Positions 33,978 through 41,659 of a stretch of 64,000 nt of DNA are shown one piece after another. The notes under the pieces were generated by a model that had not been told where the DNA came from, ran no database searches, and saw only the letters and a program-made list of their open reading frames with translations. Origin of the DNA: Gemmatimonadota bacterium. Its GTDB lineage: Bacteria > Gemmatimonadota > Gemmatimonadetes > Gemmatimonadales > Gemmatimonadaceae. The position numbers and the translations under genes are program-made. Within the stretch, counting starts at the first letter, position 1, and each line of letters starts with the position of its first letter. The DNA lies in the NCBI GenBank assembly GCA_021324775.1, contig JAJPIM010000005.1, forward strand, positions 1 to 64,000, written 5' to 3'.

Positions 33978-34949
33978 CTATTCGCTGAACTGCCCGATCC
34001 GCAGGTATTTCTCGCGGCGGCGGCGGACCAACTTGTCCGGCTTGAGGTGGCGCAGGTCGTCGAGGTTCCGGAGCAGCGCTTGTTGCAGGGACTTGGCGGC
34101 GGCCTCGTGGTCGGCCTGGGCGCCGCCCGGCGGCTCCGGCACGATCTCGTCGATCGTGCGAAGCTCGAGGAGGTCCTGTGCGGTGATGTGGAGAGCGGCG
34201 GCCGCCTTCTCCCGCATCTCCGGGCTCTTGCCATCTTTCCAGAGGATGATCGCGCAGCCTTCGACGGTGATGACCGAGTAGACCGCATTCTCGAGCATCA
34301 GCACGCGGTCGCCGACGCCGAGGGCGAGTGCGCCGCCGGATCCACCTTCGCCGATGACCGTGGCGATGATCGGCACATCGAGGCGGCTCATCTCATAGAG
34401 GTTGCGGGCGATCGCTTCCGATTGCCCGCGCTCTTCTGCCCCGAGGCCGGCCCAGGCGCCCTGCGTGTCGATGAACGTCAGGACAGGGACGTGGAACTTC
34501 TCAGCTAACTTCATCAGGCGTAACGCTTTACGGTACCCCTCCGGATGGGGCATCCCGAAGTTCCGATGAAGATTCTCCTTTGCATCGCGGCCACGTTGGT
34601 GGCCGATCACCATCACGGTCTCGCCATCGAGCCGGGCCCACCCGCCGATGATGGCGGCGTCGTCGCGGAACGAGCGATCACCGTGCAGCTCGATGAAATC
34701 GGCGAGAGCGAGCCGGATGTAGTCGAGTGTGAACGGGCGCTTACTGCTCCGGGCGACCTGAACCCGCTGGTACGGGGACAAGTTCCGGTAGATCTCCGTG
34801 CGCAACTCGGTCAGCTTCTGCTCGAGCGGTGCGATCTCGGCGGACACCGTGAGCTGCTGATCTCCCGCCATCTTCTTCAACTCGTCGATCTGTTTCTCCA
34901 GCTCGACGAGCGGCCGTTCGAACTCCAACGTATTGGCCGTTGTGGCCAT
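33978..34949 (-). CDS. accA: Acetyl-CoA carboxylase, carboxyltransferase subunit alpha
   Basis: A 323-residue subunit of the cytosolic enzyme that makes malonyl-CoA for fatty-acid synthesis. Seen: N-terminal helical part (FERPLVELEKQIDELKKMAG), LSPYQRVQVARSSKRPFTLD, FIELHGDRSFRDDAAIIGG, HQRGRDAKENLHRNFGMPHP, TLDTQGAWAGLGAEERGQ-type region (here LTFIDTQGAWAGLGAEERGQ; most members have AYPG or AYPGIGAEERGQ), VIGEGGSGGALALGVGD and the C-terminal IIDEIVPEP-type segment (here RTIDEIVPEPPGG). Length is standard. The start MATTANTLEF is preferred over a longer frame. The beta subunit accD is not in the window. Confidence 0.96.
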   Translation of the reverse strand: MATTANTLEFERPLVELEKQIDELKKMAGDQQLTVSAEIAPLEQKLTELRTEIYRNLSPYQRVQVARSSKRPFTLDYIRLALADFIELHGDRSFRDDAAIIGGWARLDGETVMVIGHQRGRDAKENLHRNFGMPHPEGYRKALRLMKLAEKFHVPVLTFIDTQGAWAGLGAEERGQSEAIARNLYEMSRLDVPIIATVIGEGGSGGALALGVGDRVLMLENAVYSVITVEGCAIILWKDGKSPEMREKAAAALHITAQDLLELRTIDEIVPEPPGGAQADHEAAAKSLQQALLRNLDDLRHLKPDKLVRRRREKYLRIGQFSE

Positions 34950-35024
34950 GGGCGGGTCCTGAGTTAGAGCGCGCGCCCTCTCGGGCGGGTGATCGATCGC
35001 AGGCATCGTGGGGTCGTCATTCGA

Positions 35025-38000
35025 TCAATTGGCTCGTACGAGCCGCACACGTTCGGCACCGAGTAATGCACGCAGGTCATTGAGCGTGCTCGGGGTTGCC
35101 GACACGGTCGCGGAGCTCGAGCGGAAGCGCACCAATGAATCGGATCCGTCACTCCAGCGTACCTCCAGCGGCGCCGAGCCGGGTGAGGCGTCGGCGATTT
35201 CGCGCACGTCGGTCATGACATTCGGAGTGAGCGGAAGCCCGGGTCCTTCGGGGGTGAGGTCGATTGCGACGACCACGCGCCCATTGGTGCGGAGCTCCGC
35301 CAACCTGGTGACGTCTTCGACGATGAAGGTTGGGTTCTCGCCTCCCTGGTCGCGCTTTGAATATGCGCCTTCCAATAGGACGGGCACGTCGGGCCGGACG
35401 CGATCCGCCAGTTTCTCCCAGGCTTCCGGGAAGACCAGCACCTCACAAGATCCCGAAAAATCCTCGACTGTCAACCGAGCGAATTCCGAACCCGAGCGCT
35501 TGCTGACCTGGCGCTTGATGGCGGTGACCACGGCGGCGACCGTCATCCGGTCCGGGACCCAGGACCCGAGCTGTCCCACCGTGTGGGACGCGAAGAGCTC
35601 GCATTCGGTGCGGAAGGGGTCGAGGGGGTGTCCGGAGGCGTAGAATCCCAGCGCTTCCTTCTCTTTGGCGAGGCGCTCGGTTTCGGACCACGGGGCGGTG
35701 TTGGGGAGGACTGGGGACTGGGGACTGGGGAGTGGGGATTGGGGATTGCGGACCAGGGACTGGGAACCATTAGATGGGTTCGCTTCGGCGGGCCTGGGAT
35801 CGAGCGCGCCGAAGAGCGAGCCCTGCCCAGTCGCGATCTCGTGCTGGTGCAGGCTGGCTTCCTGGAGGGCCGAGTCCAGGGCAGCCTGGTTCTGCGCGCG
35901 GTGGCCGCCCAGGCCGTCGAGGGCGCCGCAATTGATCAGCGCCTCGAACACGCGCTTGTTGCAGAGGCGGAGGTCGACGCGGCTCGTGAGATCGAAGATC
36001 GATGTGAACGGTGCGGAGGCGCGGGCTCCGACGATCGAGTCGATCGCCCCGTGGCCGATGTTGCGGATGGCGCCCAAGCCGAAGCGGAGGCGCCGGTCGC
36101 CGACGACGGTGAAGCGGTAGCCCGACTCATTTACATCGGGGGGGAGGACCTCGAGCCCCAACTCGCGCGCTTCATTGATGTACTTCACGACGCCGTCGGT
36201 ATCGCCGATCTCGGACGACAGCATGGCGGCCATGAAGTCGGCGGGGTAGTGCGACTTGAGCCACGCCGTGTGGTACGAGATGATCGAATAGGCGACGGCG
36301 TGGCTGCGGTTGAAACCGTAGCGGCCGAACGTCTCGATCTGGGCCGCGATCTCCGTAATGACCGCGCGGTCGTAGCCGCGGGCGACCGCCTTCTCGATGA
36401 ACTTGCCGAGCTCGAGGCGGATCAGCTCAGGGTCCTTCTTGCCCACCGCCTTGCGGAGGACGTCGGCTTCGGCGAGTGACACGCCGGCCAGTACCTGTGC
36501 GATGCGCATCACCTGTTCCTGGTAGGTGATCACGCCGTAGGTATTGGACAGGATCGGCTCGAGTTCGGCCAGCGCGTAGGTCACGGGCTCTTCCCCGCGT
36601 TTCCGCCTGATGTAGACCTTGTGCATGCCGGTATCGAGCGGGCCGGGACGCATCAGTGCGTTCGAGGCGACCAGGTCGTCGAAGCGATCGCAGCGCATGC
36701 TGCGGAGCACATCGGTGGCGAGCGCCGACTCGAACTGGAAGACGCCGGACGTGCGGCCCGCCCGCAGCATCCGGTACGTCGCCTCGTCGTCGAGCGGGAG
36801 CGCATCGAGATCGATCGTCGTCCCGGTGCGCGCGGCGATGGACGCCACGGCGTCGCTCAGCACCGTGAGAGTGGTGAGGCCGAGGAAGTCCATCTTGAGC
36901 ATCCCGGCCTTTTCGAGCGCGTTCATGTCGTACTGCGTGACGACGACCGTCTCCTCGTCGCCCGCGCGGTCGACTACGCGCTCGGAACGCTGTTCGGGCG
37001 GGCGGTCGCCGGCCAGCGTGCCCGATGCCAGCGCCGGAGCGCCGTTCCCGCGGCCGGAGCCCGAGCCCTTCGTCGTGGTGGTGAAGACCGGGACGTAGTC
37101 GTCGAGCGGGCCGGGCGCGATGACGATGCCGGCGGCGTGGACGCCCGAGTGGCGGGAGAGACCTTCGAGGGCGATTGCGTAGTCGAGGAGCTGCCGGTAT
37201 CGCGGATCGCCTTCGTAGCGCCGCCTGACCTCGGAGATCTGCTGGACGGCTTCGCTGATCGTGAGTGAGTAGTTGGGCTGGTTGGGAATCAGCTTCGCCA
37301 GCGCGTCCGTCTCGGCTGGCGTGAACCCCAGCGTGCGCCCGACGTCCTTGATCGCCGCCCGCGACTTGAGCGTTCCGAACGTGACGATCTGGCCGACCGA
37401 ATCGCGGCCGTACTTCTGCCGGACGTACTCGATCACCTCGCCGCGCCGCTCGAAGCAGAAGTCCACGTCGATGTCGGGCATCGACACGCGTTCCGGATTG
37501 AGGAACCGTTCGAAGAGGAGATCGAAGCGCAGCGGGCAGACATTGGTGATGCGGAGCGCGTAGGCGACCAGCGATCCGGCGGCGGAGCCGCGGCCCGGGC
37601 CGACCGGGATGCCGCGATCGCGGGCCGCTTTGATGAAATCGGCGACGATGAGGAAGTAGCCCGCGTAGCCGGTCTTGGTGATGACGCCCAACTCGTAGTC
37701 GAGGCGTTCGCGGACGTTGTCGGGGAGGGGGTCGCCGTACCGGTCCCGCGCGCCCGCCTCGGCGAGCCGGACGAGCAGATCGTTTTCCGTCTCGACGCCC
37801 GGCGGCAGTGGGAACGAGGGGACCCGGTACGTCTTGGAGAACTCCACTGCGACGCGGTCCGCGATGCGGAGCGTGTTCTCGAGGACCTCGGGGTGGTCGG
37901 GGAAGCGGGCGGCTATTTCCGGGGCGCTCTTGAAGTAGAGGCCGCGGTCGTAGCGCAGCCGGTCCGGGTCGAGGCGATCCTTGCCCAGGCCGATGCAGAG

Positions 38001-38663
38001 CAGGACATCGTGGGAGTCGTGATCCTGCTGGCGGAGGAAGTGTGCGTCGTTGGTGGCGATGACGGGGAGGCCGAGTCCGGAGGCCAACGCGAAGACCTGG
38101 GCGTTGAGCTCGCGCTGCCCGTCGGCGTCGTGGGCCTGGACCTCGAGGTAGTAGCGGCCCGGGAACGCGTTGGCGTACCAGCTCGCGGCTTCTCGAGCCG
38201 CGTCCAGGTCGTTGGCGCGGAGGTGCGTCGCGACCTCGCCGGCCAGGCAGGCCGAGGAGACGATGAGGCCAGCGCCGTAGCGGGCGAGGAGCTCGCGATC
38301 CATGCGGGGTTTGGTGTAGAACCCCTCCATGTATGCGAGCGACGATAGTTTGACGAGATTCTGGTAGCCGGTGGCGTCCGCGGCGAGGAGGATCAAATGG
38401 TAGTAGGGCTTGATCCCGGGGCCGGCGCGTTGGCGGAGGCGCCGGTCGCCGGGGGCGACGTAGGCCTCCATCCCTATGATCGGCTTGATCTTGGCCTTTT
38501 TCGCCTTCTCCTGAAACTCCCAGGCGGCGTGCATGTTTCCATGGTCAGTGATCGCCAGCGCTGGTTGCTCCATCTCCAGCGCGCGCCCGATCAGGTCGTC
38601 GATCCGGTTTGCCCCGTCGAGCAGCGAGTACTCGGAGTGGCAATGCAGGTGAACGAAGCCCAT
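35025..38663 (-). CDS. dnaE: DNA polymerase III alpha subunit
   Basis: A 1212-residue replicative polymerase subunit. In order: PHP domain from residue 2 (HLHCHSEYSLLDG, ITDHGNMHAAWEF, NDAHFLRQQDHDSHD; metal ligands largely kept, so proofreading-type activity is possible), palm with GPGRGSAAGSLVAYAL and the catalytic MPDIDVDF (Asp ~398-400), fingers (FGRYGFNRSHAVAYSIISYH), helix-hairpin-helix (~890-930), and an OB fold near the C-terminus (MTVAAVVTAIKRQVSKRSGS). Between HhH and OB, residues ~966-987 (SLVRNPQSPLPSPQSPVLP) are encoded by the ggggact repeat, an in-frame insertion in a linker. Length is in the usual DnaE range. Confidence 0.95.
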   Translation of the reverse strand: MGFVHLHCHSEYSLLDGANRIDDLIGRALEMEQPALAITDHGNMHAAWEFQEKAKKAKIKPIIGMEAYVAPGDRRLRQRAGPGIKPYYHLILLAADATGYQNLVKLSSLAYMEGFYTKPRMDRELLARYGAGLIVSSACLAGEVATHLRANDLDAAREAASWYANAFPGRYYLEVQAHDADGQRELNAQVFALASGLGLPVIATNDAHFLRQQDHDSHDVLLCIGLGKDRLDPDRLRYDRGLYFKSAPEIAARFPDHPEVLENTLRIADRVAVEFSKTYRVPSFPLPPGVETENDLLVRLAEAGARDRYGDPLPDNVRERLDYELGVITKTGYAGYFLIVADFIKAARDRGIPVGPGRGSAAGSLVAYALRITNVCPLRFDLLFERFLNPERVSMPDIDVDFCFERRGEVIEYVRQKYGRDSVGQIVTFGTLKSRAAIKDVGRTLGFTPAETDALAKLIPNQPNYSLTISEAVQQISEVRRRYEGDPRYRQLLDYAIALEGLSRHSGVHAAGIVIAPGPLDDYVPVFTTTTKGSGSGRGNGAPALASGTLAGDRPPEQRSERVVDRAGDEETVVVTQYDMNALEKAGMLKMDFLGLTTLTVLSDAVASIAARTGTTIDLDALPLDDEATYRMLRAGRTSGVFQFESALATDVLRSMRCDRFDDLVASNALMRPGPLDTGMHKVYIRRKRGEEPVTYALAELEPILSNTYGVITYQEQVMRIAQVLAGVSLAEADVLRKAVGKKDPELIRLELGKFIEKAVARGYDRAVITEIAAQIETFGRYGFNRSHAVAYSIISYHTAWLKSHYPADFMAAMLSSEIGDTDGVVKYINEARELGLEVLPPDVNESGYRFTVVGDRRLRFGLGAIRNIGHGAIDSIVGARASAPFTSIFDLTSRVDLRLCNKRVFEALINCGALDGLGGHRAQNQAALDSALQEASLHQHEIATGQGSLFGALDPRPAEANPSNGSQSLVRNPQSPLPSPQSPVLPNTAPWSETERLAKEKEALGFYASGHPLDPFRTECELFASHTVGQLGSWVPDRMTVAAVVTAIKRQVSKRSGSEFARLTVEDFSGSCEVLVFPEAWEKLADRVRPDVPVLLEGAYSKRDQGGENPTFIVEDVTRLAELRTNGRVVVAIDLTPEGPGLPLTPNVMTDVREIADASPGSAPLEVRWSDGSDSLVRFRSSSATVSATPSTLNDLRALLGAERVRLVRAN
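35703..35767. repeat. G-rich tandem tract inside dnaE
   Basis: ggactggggactggggactg gggagtggggattggggatt and so on, the same unit as at 4092-4248 and 61734-61811. It stays in frame on the minus strand and reads as Pro-Ser-Pro-Gln-rich linker. Confidence 0.9.
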
Positions 38664-38709
38664 GGCCAGTGCAAGTTAGCTGTCCCGTCAGGGGCGGGGG
38701 AGGGCGATT

Positions 38710-39822
38710 GTGAGTCGTAGGGCATCGGCGGCTGTCACGCTCGCCGCGATCGGCGTCGCGATGGCGCTGGCGAGTTCGACGGGCTGCTATCTCGCGCGCG
38801 CGAGCTGGGAGGAGGGGCGGATCCTGGCGCGGCGCCGGCCGATTCCTGCGGTCATTGCCGATCCGCGCACGAGTGCGGCGACGCGCACGGAACTCAGACT
38901 GGTGCTCGCCGCGAGGCGGTACGCGGCTGATTCGCTGGGGCTCAGCGCCGGCCGCAGCTTCACGACGTATACGGCGCTGGACCACGACACACTGGTGCTC
39001 GTCCTCTCGGGCGCCTATCGCGACCGGCTCCGTCCGGTCACCTGGTGGTTCCCCGTGGTGGGGCGCGTCCCGTACAAAGGGTATTTCGATTTTCCGGCGG
39101 CGGTGCGTGCCGCCGCGGAGCTGGAACGGCAAGGATTCGATGCGTATGTCCGTCCGTCGCCGGCATTCAGCACGCTGGGGTGGTTCGACGACCCGCTCGT
39201 GTCGGCGTCGTTGCAGTCGGATTCCCTGGAGCTGGCGAACACGGTGATCCACGAGCTGACGCACAACACGTACTACGCGTCGGGCCGCGCGGACTTCAAC
39301 GAGTCGTTCGCGAACTTCGTGGGGACGCGTGGGGCACAGGCGTTCTTCCGGTCGCGCGGTGATACGGCGAGCGTGCGCGAGATCGAGCGGCGGTGGGCCG
39401 ACGAGAAAGTCATGGGCGCGTTCTGGGCGTGGGTGTATGGGGCACTCGACAGCGCATTTCGCGCGCATCCCGGCGACAGCGGCGTTGCCCGGGCCGAGCG
39501 GCTCGCGGCGCGCGACAGCATCTACAAGATGGCGCGCGATTCGTTGGGTACGTCCGTGCCCGCGCGGGCGCAGACGATCCCGGCGCCGGCGCTGGCGAAT
39601 GCGCGGCTCGACAACGCGGTGTTGCTCGGCCGGCGTGTGTACCGGACGGATCTCGACCAGTTCGACGCGGTGTACGGGCGGTGCGGGGGCGATGTGCGGC
39701 GCACGGTGGTGCAGATCATCGCGATCGCGCGGGGCGATCGAAAGGATCCGTTCGGCGGGCTCAGGGCGTGGGTGGGGAATCCCAATGCGGCATGTACGAG
39801 CCCCGGCGGGCGCTCGGCCTAA
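38710..39822 (+). CDS. Putative metallo-aminopeptidase lipoprotein
   Basis: A 370-residue protein, GTG start. Signal with lipobox-like STGC (Cys27). The body resembles the 'putative aminopeptidase' family (COG4324): EGRILARRRPIPAVIADP, then YTALDHDTLVLVLSGAYRDR, the zinc motif VIHELTHNTYY and the downstream NESFANFVGTRGAQAFF supplying the third ligand. All zinc-site residues are present. Located at the outer or inner membrane face as a lipoprotein; natural substrate unknown. Divergent from dnaE with a 46-base gap. Confidence 0.85.
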   Translation: MSRRASAAVTLAAIGVAMALASSTGCYLARASWEEGRILARRRPIPAVIADPRTSAATRTELRLVLAARRYAADSLGLSAGRSFTTYTALDHDTLVLVLSGAYRDRLRPVTWWFPVVGRVPYKGYFDFPAAVRAAAELERQGFDAYVRPSPAFSTLGWFDDPLVSASLQSDSLELANTVIHELTHNTYYASGRADFNESFANFVGTRGAQAFFRSRGDTASVREIERRWADEKVMGAFWAWVYGALDSAFRAHPGDSGVARAERLAARDSIYKMARDSLGTSVPARAQTIPAPALANARLDNAVLLGRRVYRTDLDQFDAVYGRCGGDVRRTVVQIIAIARGDRKDPFGGLRAWVGNPNAACTSPGGRSA

Positions 39823-39936
39823 AGCGACCTTCCCGGCAAAGACAAAGGCCCGCCAGGCAACTCCTGACGAGCCGCAAACCCGATGTTCTGGGGGACAAGG
39901 GAATGGTACATCGCTAGAGCCAATTGGCAATCGGTC

Positions 39937-40488
39937 TTACGGCCCGGCTGAGGAAACGGTCTTCAGCATGCGAACGATCGGCAGCGTAGCGCCGTTCTTC
40001 AGCGGGACGTTAAAACGTTCGCTGGCCTGGTAGCCGCGTGCGGCGTAGAGCGGGATTCCGGTCAGCGTCGCACCCATCTCGAACCGAGTAAAGCCCGCGG
40101 CGATCGCCGCGCTTTCGCAGGCGGACAGGATCGCGGTGCCGATGCCGCGGCGGGCCCAGTCCGGGTGCACGAAGAACGCGCGGATCTTTGCGGCGTCGGT
40201 GGCGGGGTCGAGCAACGCATCCTCGCGGTGGGTCCAGTGGTCGGCGCCGAACAGTGTGCGGCGTTTGCTCCAGCCGCCGCAGCCGGCGATCGCGTGGTCC
40301 TCGGTTTCCGCCACGAAGTAGGTGCCGTCGGCGATGAGCTGCGTGTCGACGCCAAAGACCGACGCAAGGGCGCCTTCGATCTCGGCCGCCGTGTAGTCGC
40401 GGGTCTGGAGGCCGCGGACCGAGGCGACGATCAGCGGCTCGAGGGCCGGGATGTCGGCGGGGGTGGCGAGGCGGATGGCGAATGGCAT
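39937..40488 (-). CDS. GNAT-family N-acetyltransferase
   Basis: A 183-residue cytosolic protein with the GNAT fold: IRLATPADIPALEPLIVASV, AETEDHAIAGCGGWSKRRTL, the acetyl-CoA site AFFVHPDWARRGIGTAILSA (motif A, RRGIGTA) and the C-terminal GATLTGIPLYAARGYQ. The substrate cannot be told. Start MPFAIRL chosen; a TTG three codons upstream is possible. Single gene. Confidence 0.9.
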   Translation of the reverse strand: MPFAIRLATPADIPALEPLIVASVRGLQTRDYTAAEIEGALASVFGVDTQLIADGTYFVAETEDHAIAGCGGWSKRRTLFGADHWTHREDALLDPATDAAKIRAFFVHPDWARRGIGTAILSACESAAIAAGFTRFEMGATLTGIPLYAARGYQASERFNVPLKNGATLPIVRMLKTVSSAGP

Positions 40489-40499
40489 TAGAACCAAAA

Positions 40500-40531
40500 A
40501 CTTAGAAAGGAGAGAGAAGAAAGGAGAGTAA
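40500..40531. repeat. Purine tract, agaaagg type
   Basis: cttagaaaggagagagaaga aaggagagta, upstream of the GNAT gene. Confidence 0.6.
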
Positions 40532-40575
40532 GTCCAACGAATCCTGCCGGTCTGGGTGGGACGGCAACTACGGTA

Positions 40576-40606
40576 TTACCGGGCCGGTCGCGACCGGCCC
40601 CTACCA
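40576..40606. repeat. Palindromic repeat, type B
   Basis: ttaccgggccggtcgcgacc ggcccctacca, a perfect copy. Confidence 0.85.
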
Positions 40607-40660
40607 GAGTGCGGGTTGGTCGTGGGGCCGATACGGCCGTGCGACGGCAAAAACAGACCG

Positions 40661-40717
40661 GTGTGGGCGGTTGCCCGAAAAGGGCGACCTACGGTTCTCG
40701 AACCGCCCCCGCTGCCT
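40661..40717. repeat. Palindromic repeat, type C
   Basis: gtgtgggcggttgcccgaaa agggcgacctacggttctcg aaccgcccccgctgcc; both arms carry the compensating change ggcggtt/aaccgcc instead of ggccgtt/aacggcc, which supports selection for base pairing. Confidence 0.85.
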
Positions 40718-40752
40718 AGGCCACCGGCATCGATGCGACGGCAACCACATGC

Positions 40753-40828
40753 TTACCGGGCCGGTGACGACCGGCCCCTACTCATTCCTCCTCTATTACC
40801 GGGGCGGTCATGACCGGCCCCTACCAGG
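40753..40828. repeat. Two adjacent type B palindromes
   Basis: Copies at 40753-40782 and 40796-40828, separated by 13 bases. Centres read gtgac and gtcatgac. Confidence 0.85.
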
Positions 40829-40836
40829 CTGTTAGA

Positions 40837-41529
40837 ATGGTCCGTACTACCATGCTTATGCGATGCGGAGGGCTTGCGATCATCATCGCGGTGGCTGGGT
40901 GCCGGACGGCCGGCCAGCCGGCGGAGGCCGGGGCCGTCGCGCCGCAGGTCGCGCCGCAGGGGGCGACCGGGGTCACGCCGGCCGAGCAGGCGCGGGAGGA
41001 GATCGCACATCCGCGGTATACCGCGGCTGGTGTGCAATTTACGTCGGGGATGATTGGGCATCATGCGCAGGCCATCGTGATGTCGGAGTGGGCGGTGTCG
41101 CATGGGGCCAGTCCGGCGGTGCAGTCGCTCGCGCAGCGCATCATCGTGTCGCAGACCGACGAGATCAAGTTCATGCAGGATTGGCTGCGGGCCCGCAATC
41201 AGGTCGTGCCGCCGGCCGATGCGCGCGGGTACGTTATGCCGGGCATGGGCGGGCCGATGCTCATGCCCGGTATGTTGACGCCCGATCAGATGACCGCGCT
41301 CGATCATGCGCGGGGGAGTGACTTCGATCGCCTGTTTCTGAGCGATATGATCATGCATCATCGGGGCGCGGTCGCGATGGTGCAGCATCTCGAGGATGCC
41401 GGGCAAGGCAGTCAGGAGGACGACGCGCTCATGACGTATGCGACGAATGTCGCGGCGGATCAAGCGGCGGAGATTGGGCGCATGGGGCGGATGTTGTCGG
41501 CCATGGGGCCGAACGACAACAGAAAGTAG
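40837..41529 (+). CDS. DUF305-family lipoprotein
   Basis: A 230-residue protein. Signal with lipobox VAGC. Two DUF305-type four-helix halves: FTSGMIGHHAQAIVMSEWAV with KFMQDWL, and FDRLFLSDMIMHHRGAVAMV with ADQAAEIGRMGRML; the His and Met pattern (MIGHH, MIMHH) is the family hallmark and may bind metal, often near copper genes, though none is seen here. A Met/Pro/Gly loop joins the halves. The start could be 40837 or 40852; the longer open frame begins inside a type B repeat. The last codons (Arg-Lys-stop) come from the downstream purine tract. Confidence 0.88.
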   Translation: MVRTTMLMRCGGLAIIIAVAGCRTAGQPAEAGAVAPQVAPQGATGVTPAEQAREEIAHPRYTAAGVQFTSGMIGHHAQAIVMSEWAVSHGASPAVQSLAQRIIVSQTDEIKFMQDWLRARNQVVPPADARGYVMPGMGGPMLMPGMLTPDQMTALDHARGSDFDRLFLSDMIMHHRGAVAMVQHLEDAGQGSQEDDALMTYATNVAADQAAEIGRMGRMLSAMGPNDNRK

Positions 41530-41606
41530 AAAGTAGCAGAGCAGAAAGTAGAAAGTAGGGAGTAGAAAGTAGCAGAGCAGAAAGTAGAGAGTAGAAAGTA
41601 GAAAGT
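41521..41606. repeat. Purine tract, agaaagtag tandem type
   Basis: agaaagtag and agcagagc units repeated over ~85 bases with almost only A, G and T; supplies the stop codon of the DUF305 gene. Confidence 0.88.
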
Positions 41607-41659
41607 GCGCATAACTACACTCACGCCTACACCCATACCGCACCCGCGGGTGCACACCA

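Larger units (their letters stand above)
40489..40836. other. Repeat-filled interval between GNAT and DUF305 genes
   Basis: No gene. It is made of a purine tract (40500-40531), type B (40576-40606), type C (40661-40717) and two more type B copies (40753-40782, 40796-40828), linked by the recurrent spacers gacggcaac and tggtcgtggggccgata. Confidence 0.8.
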
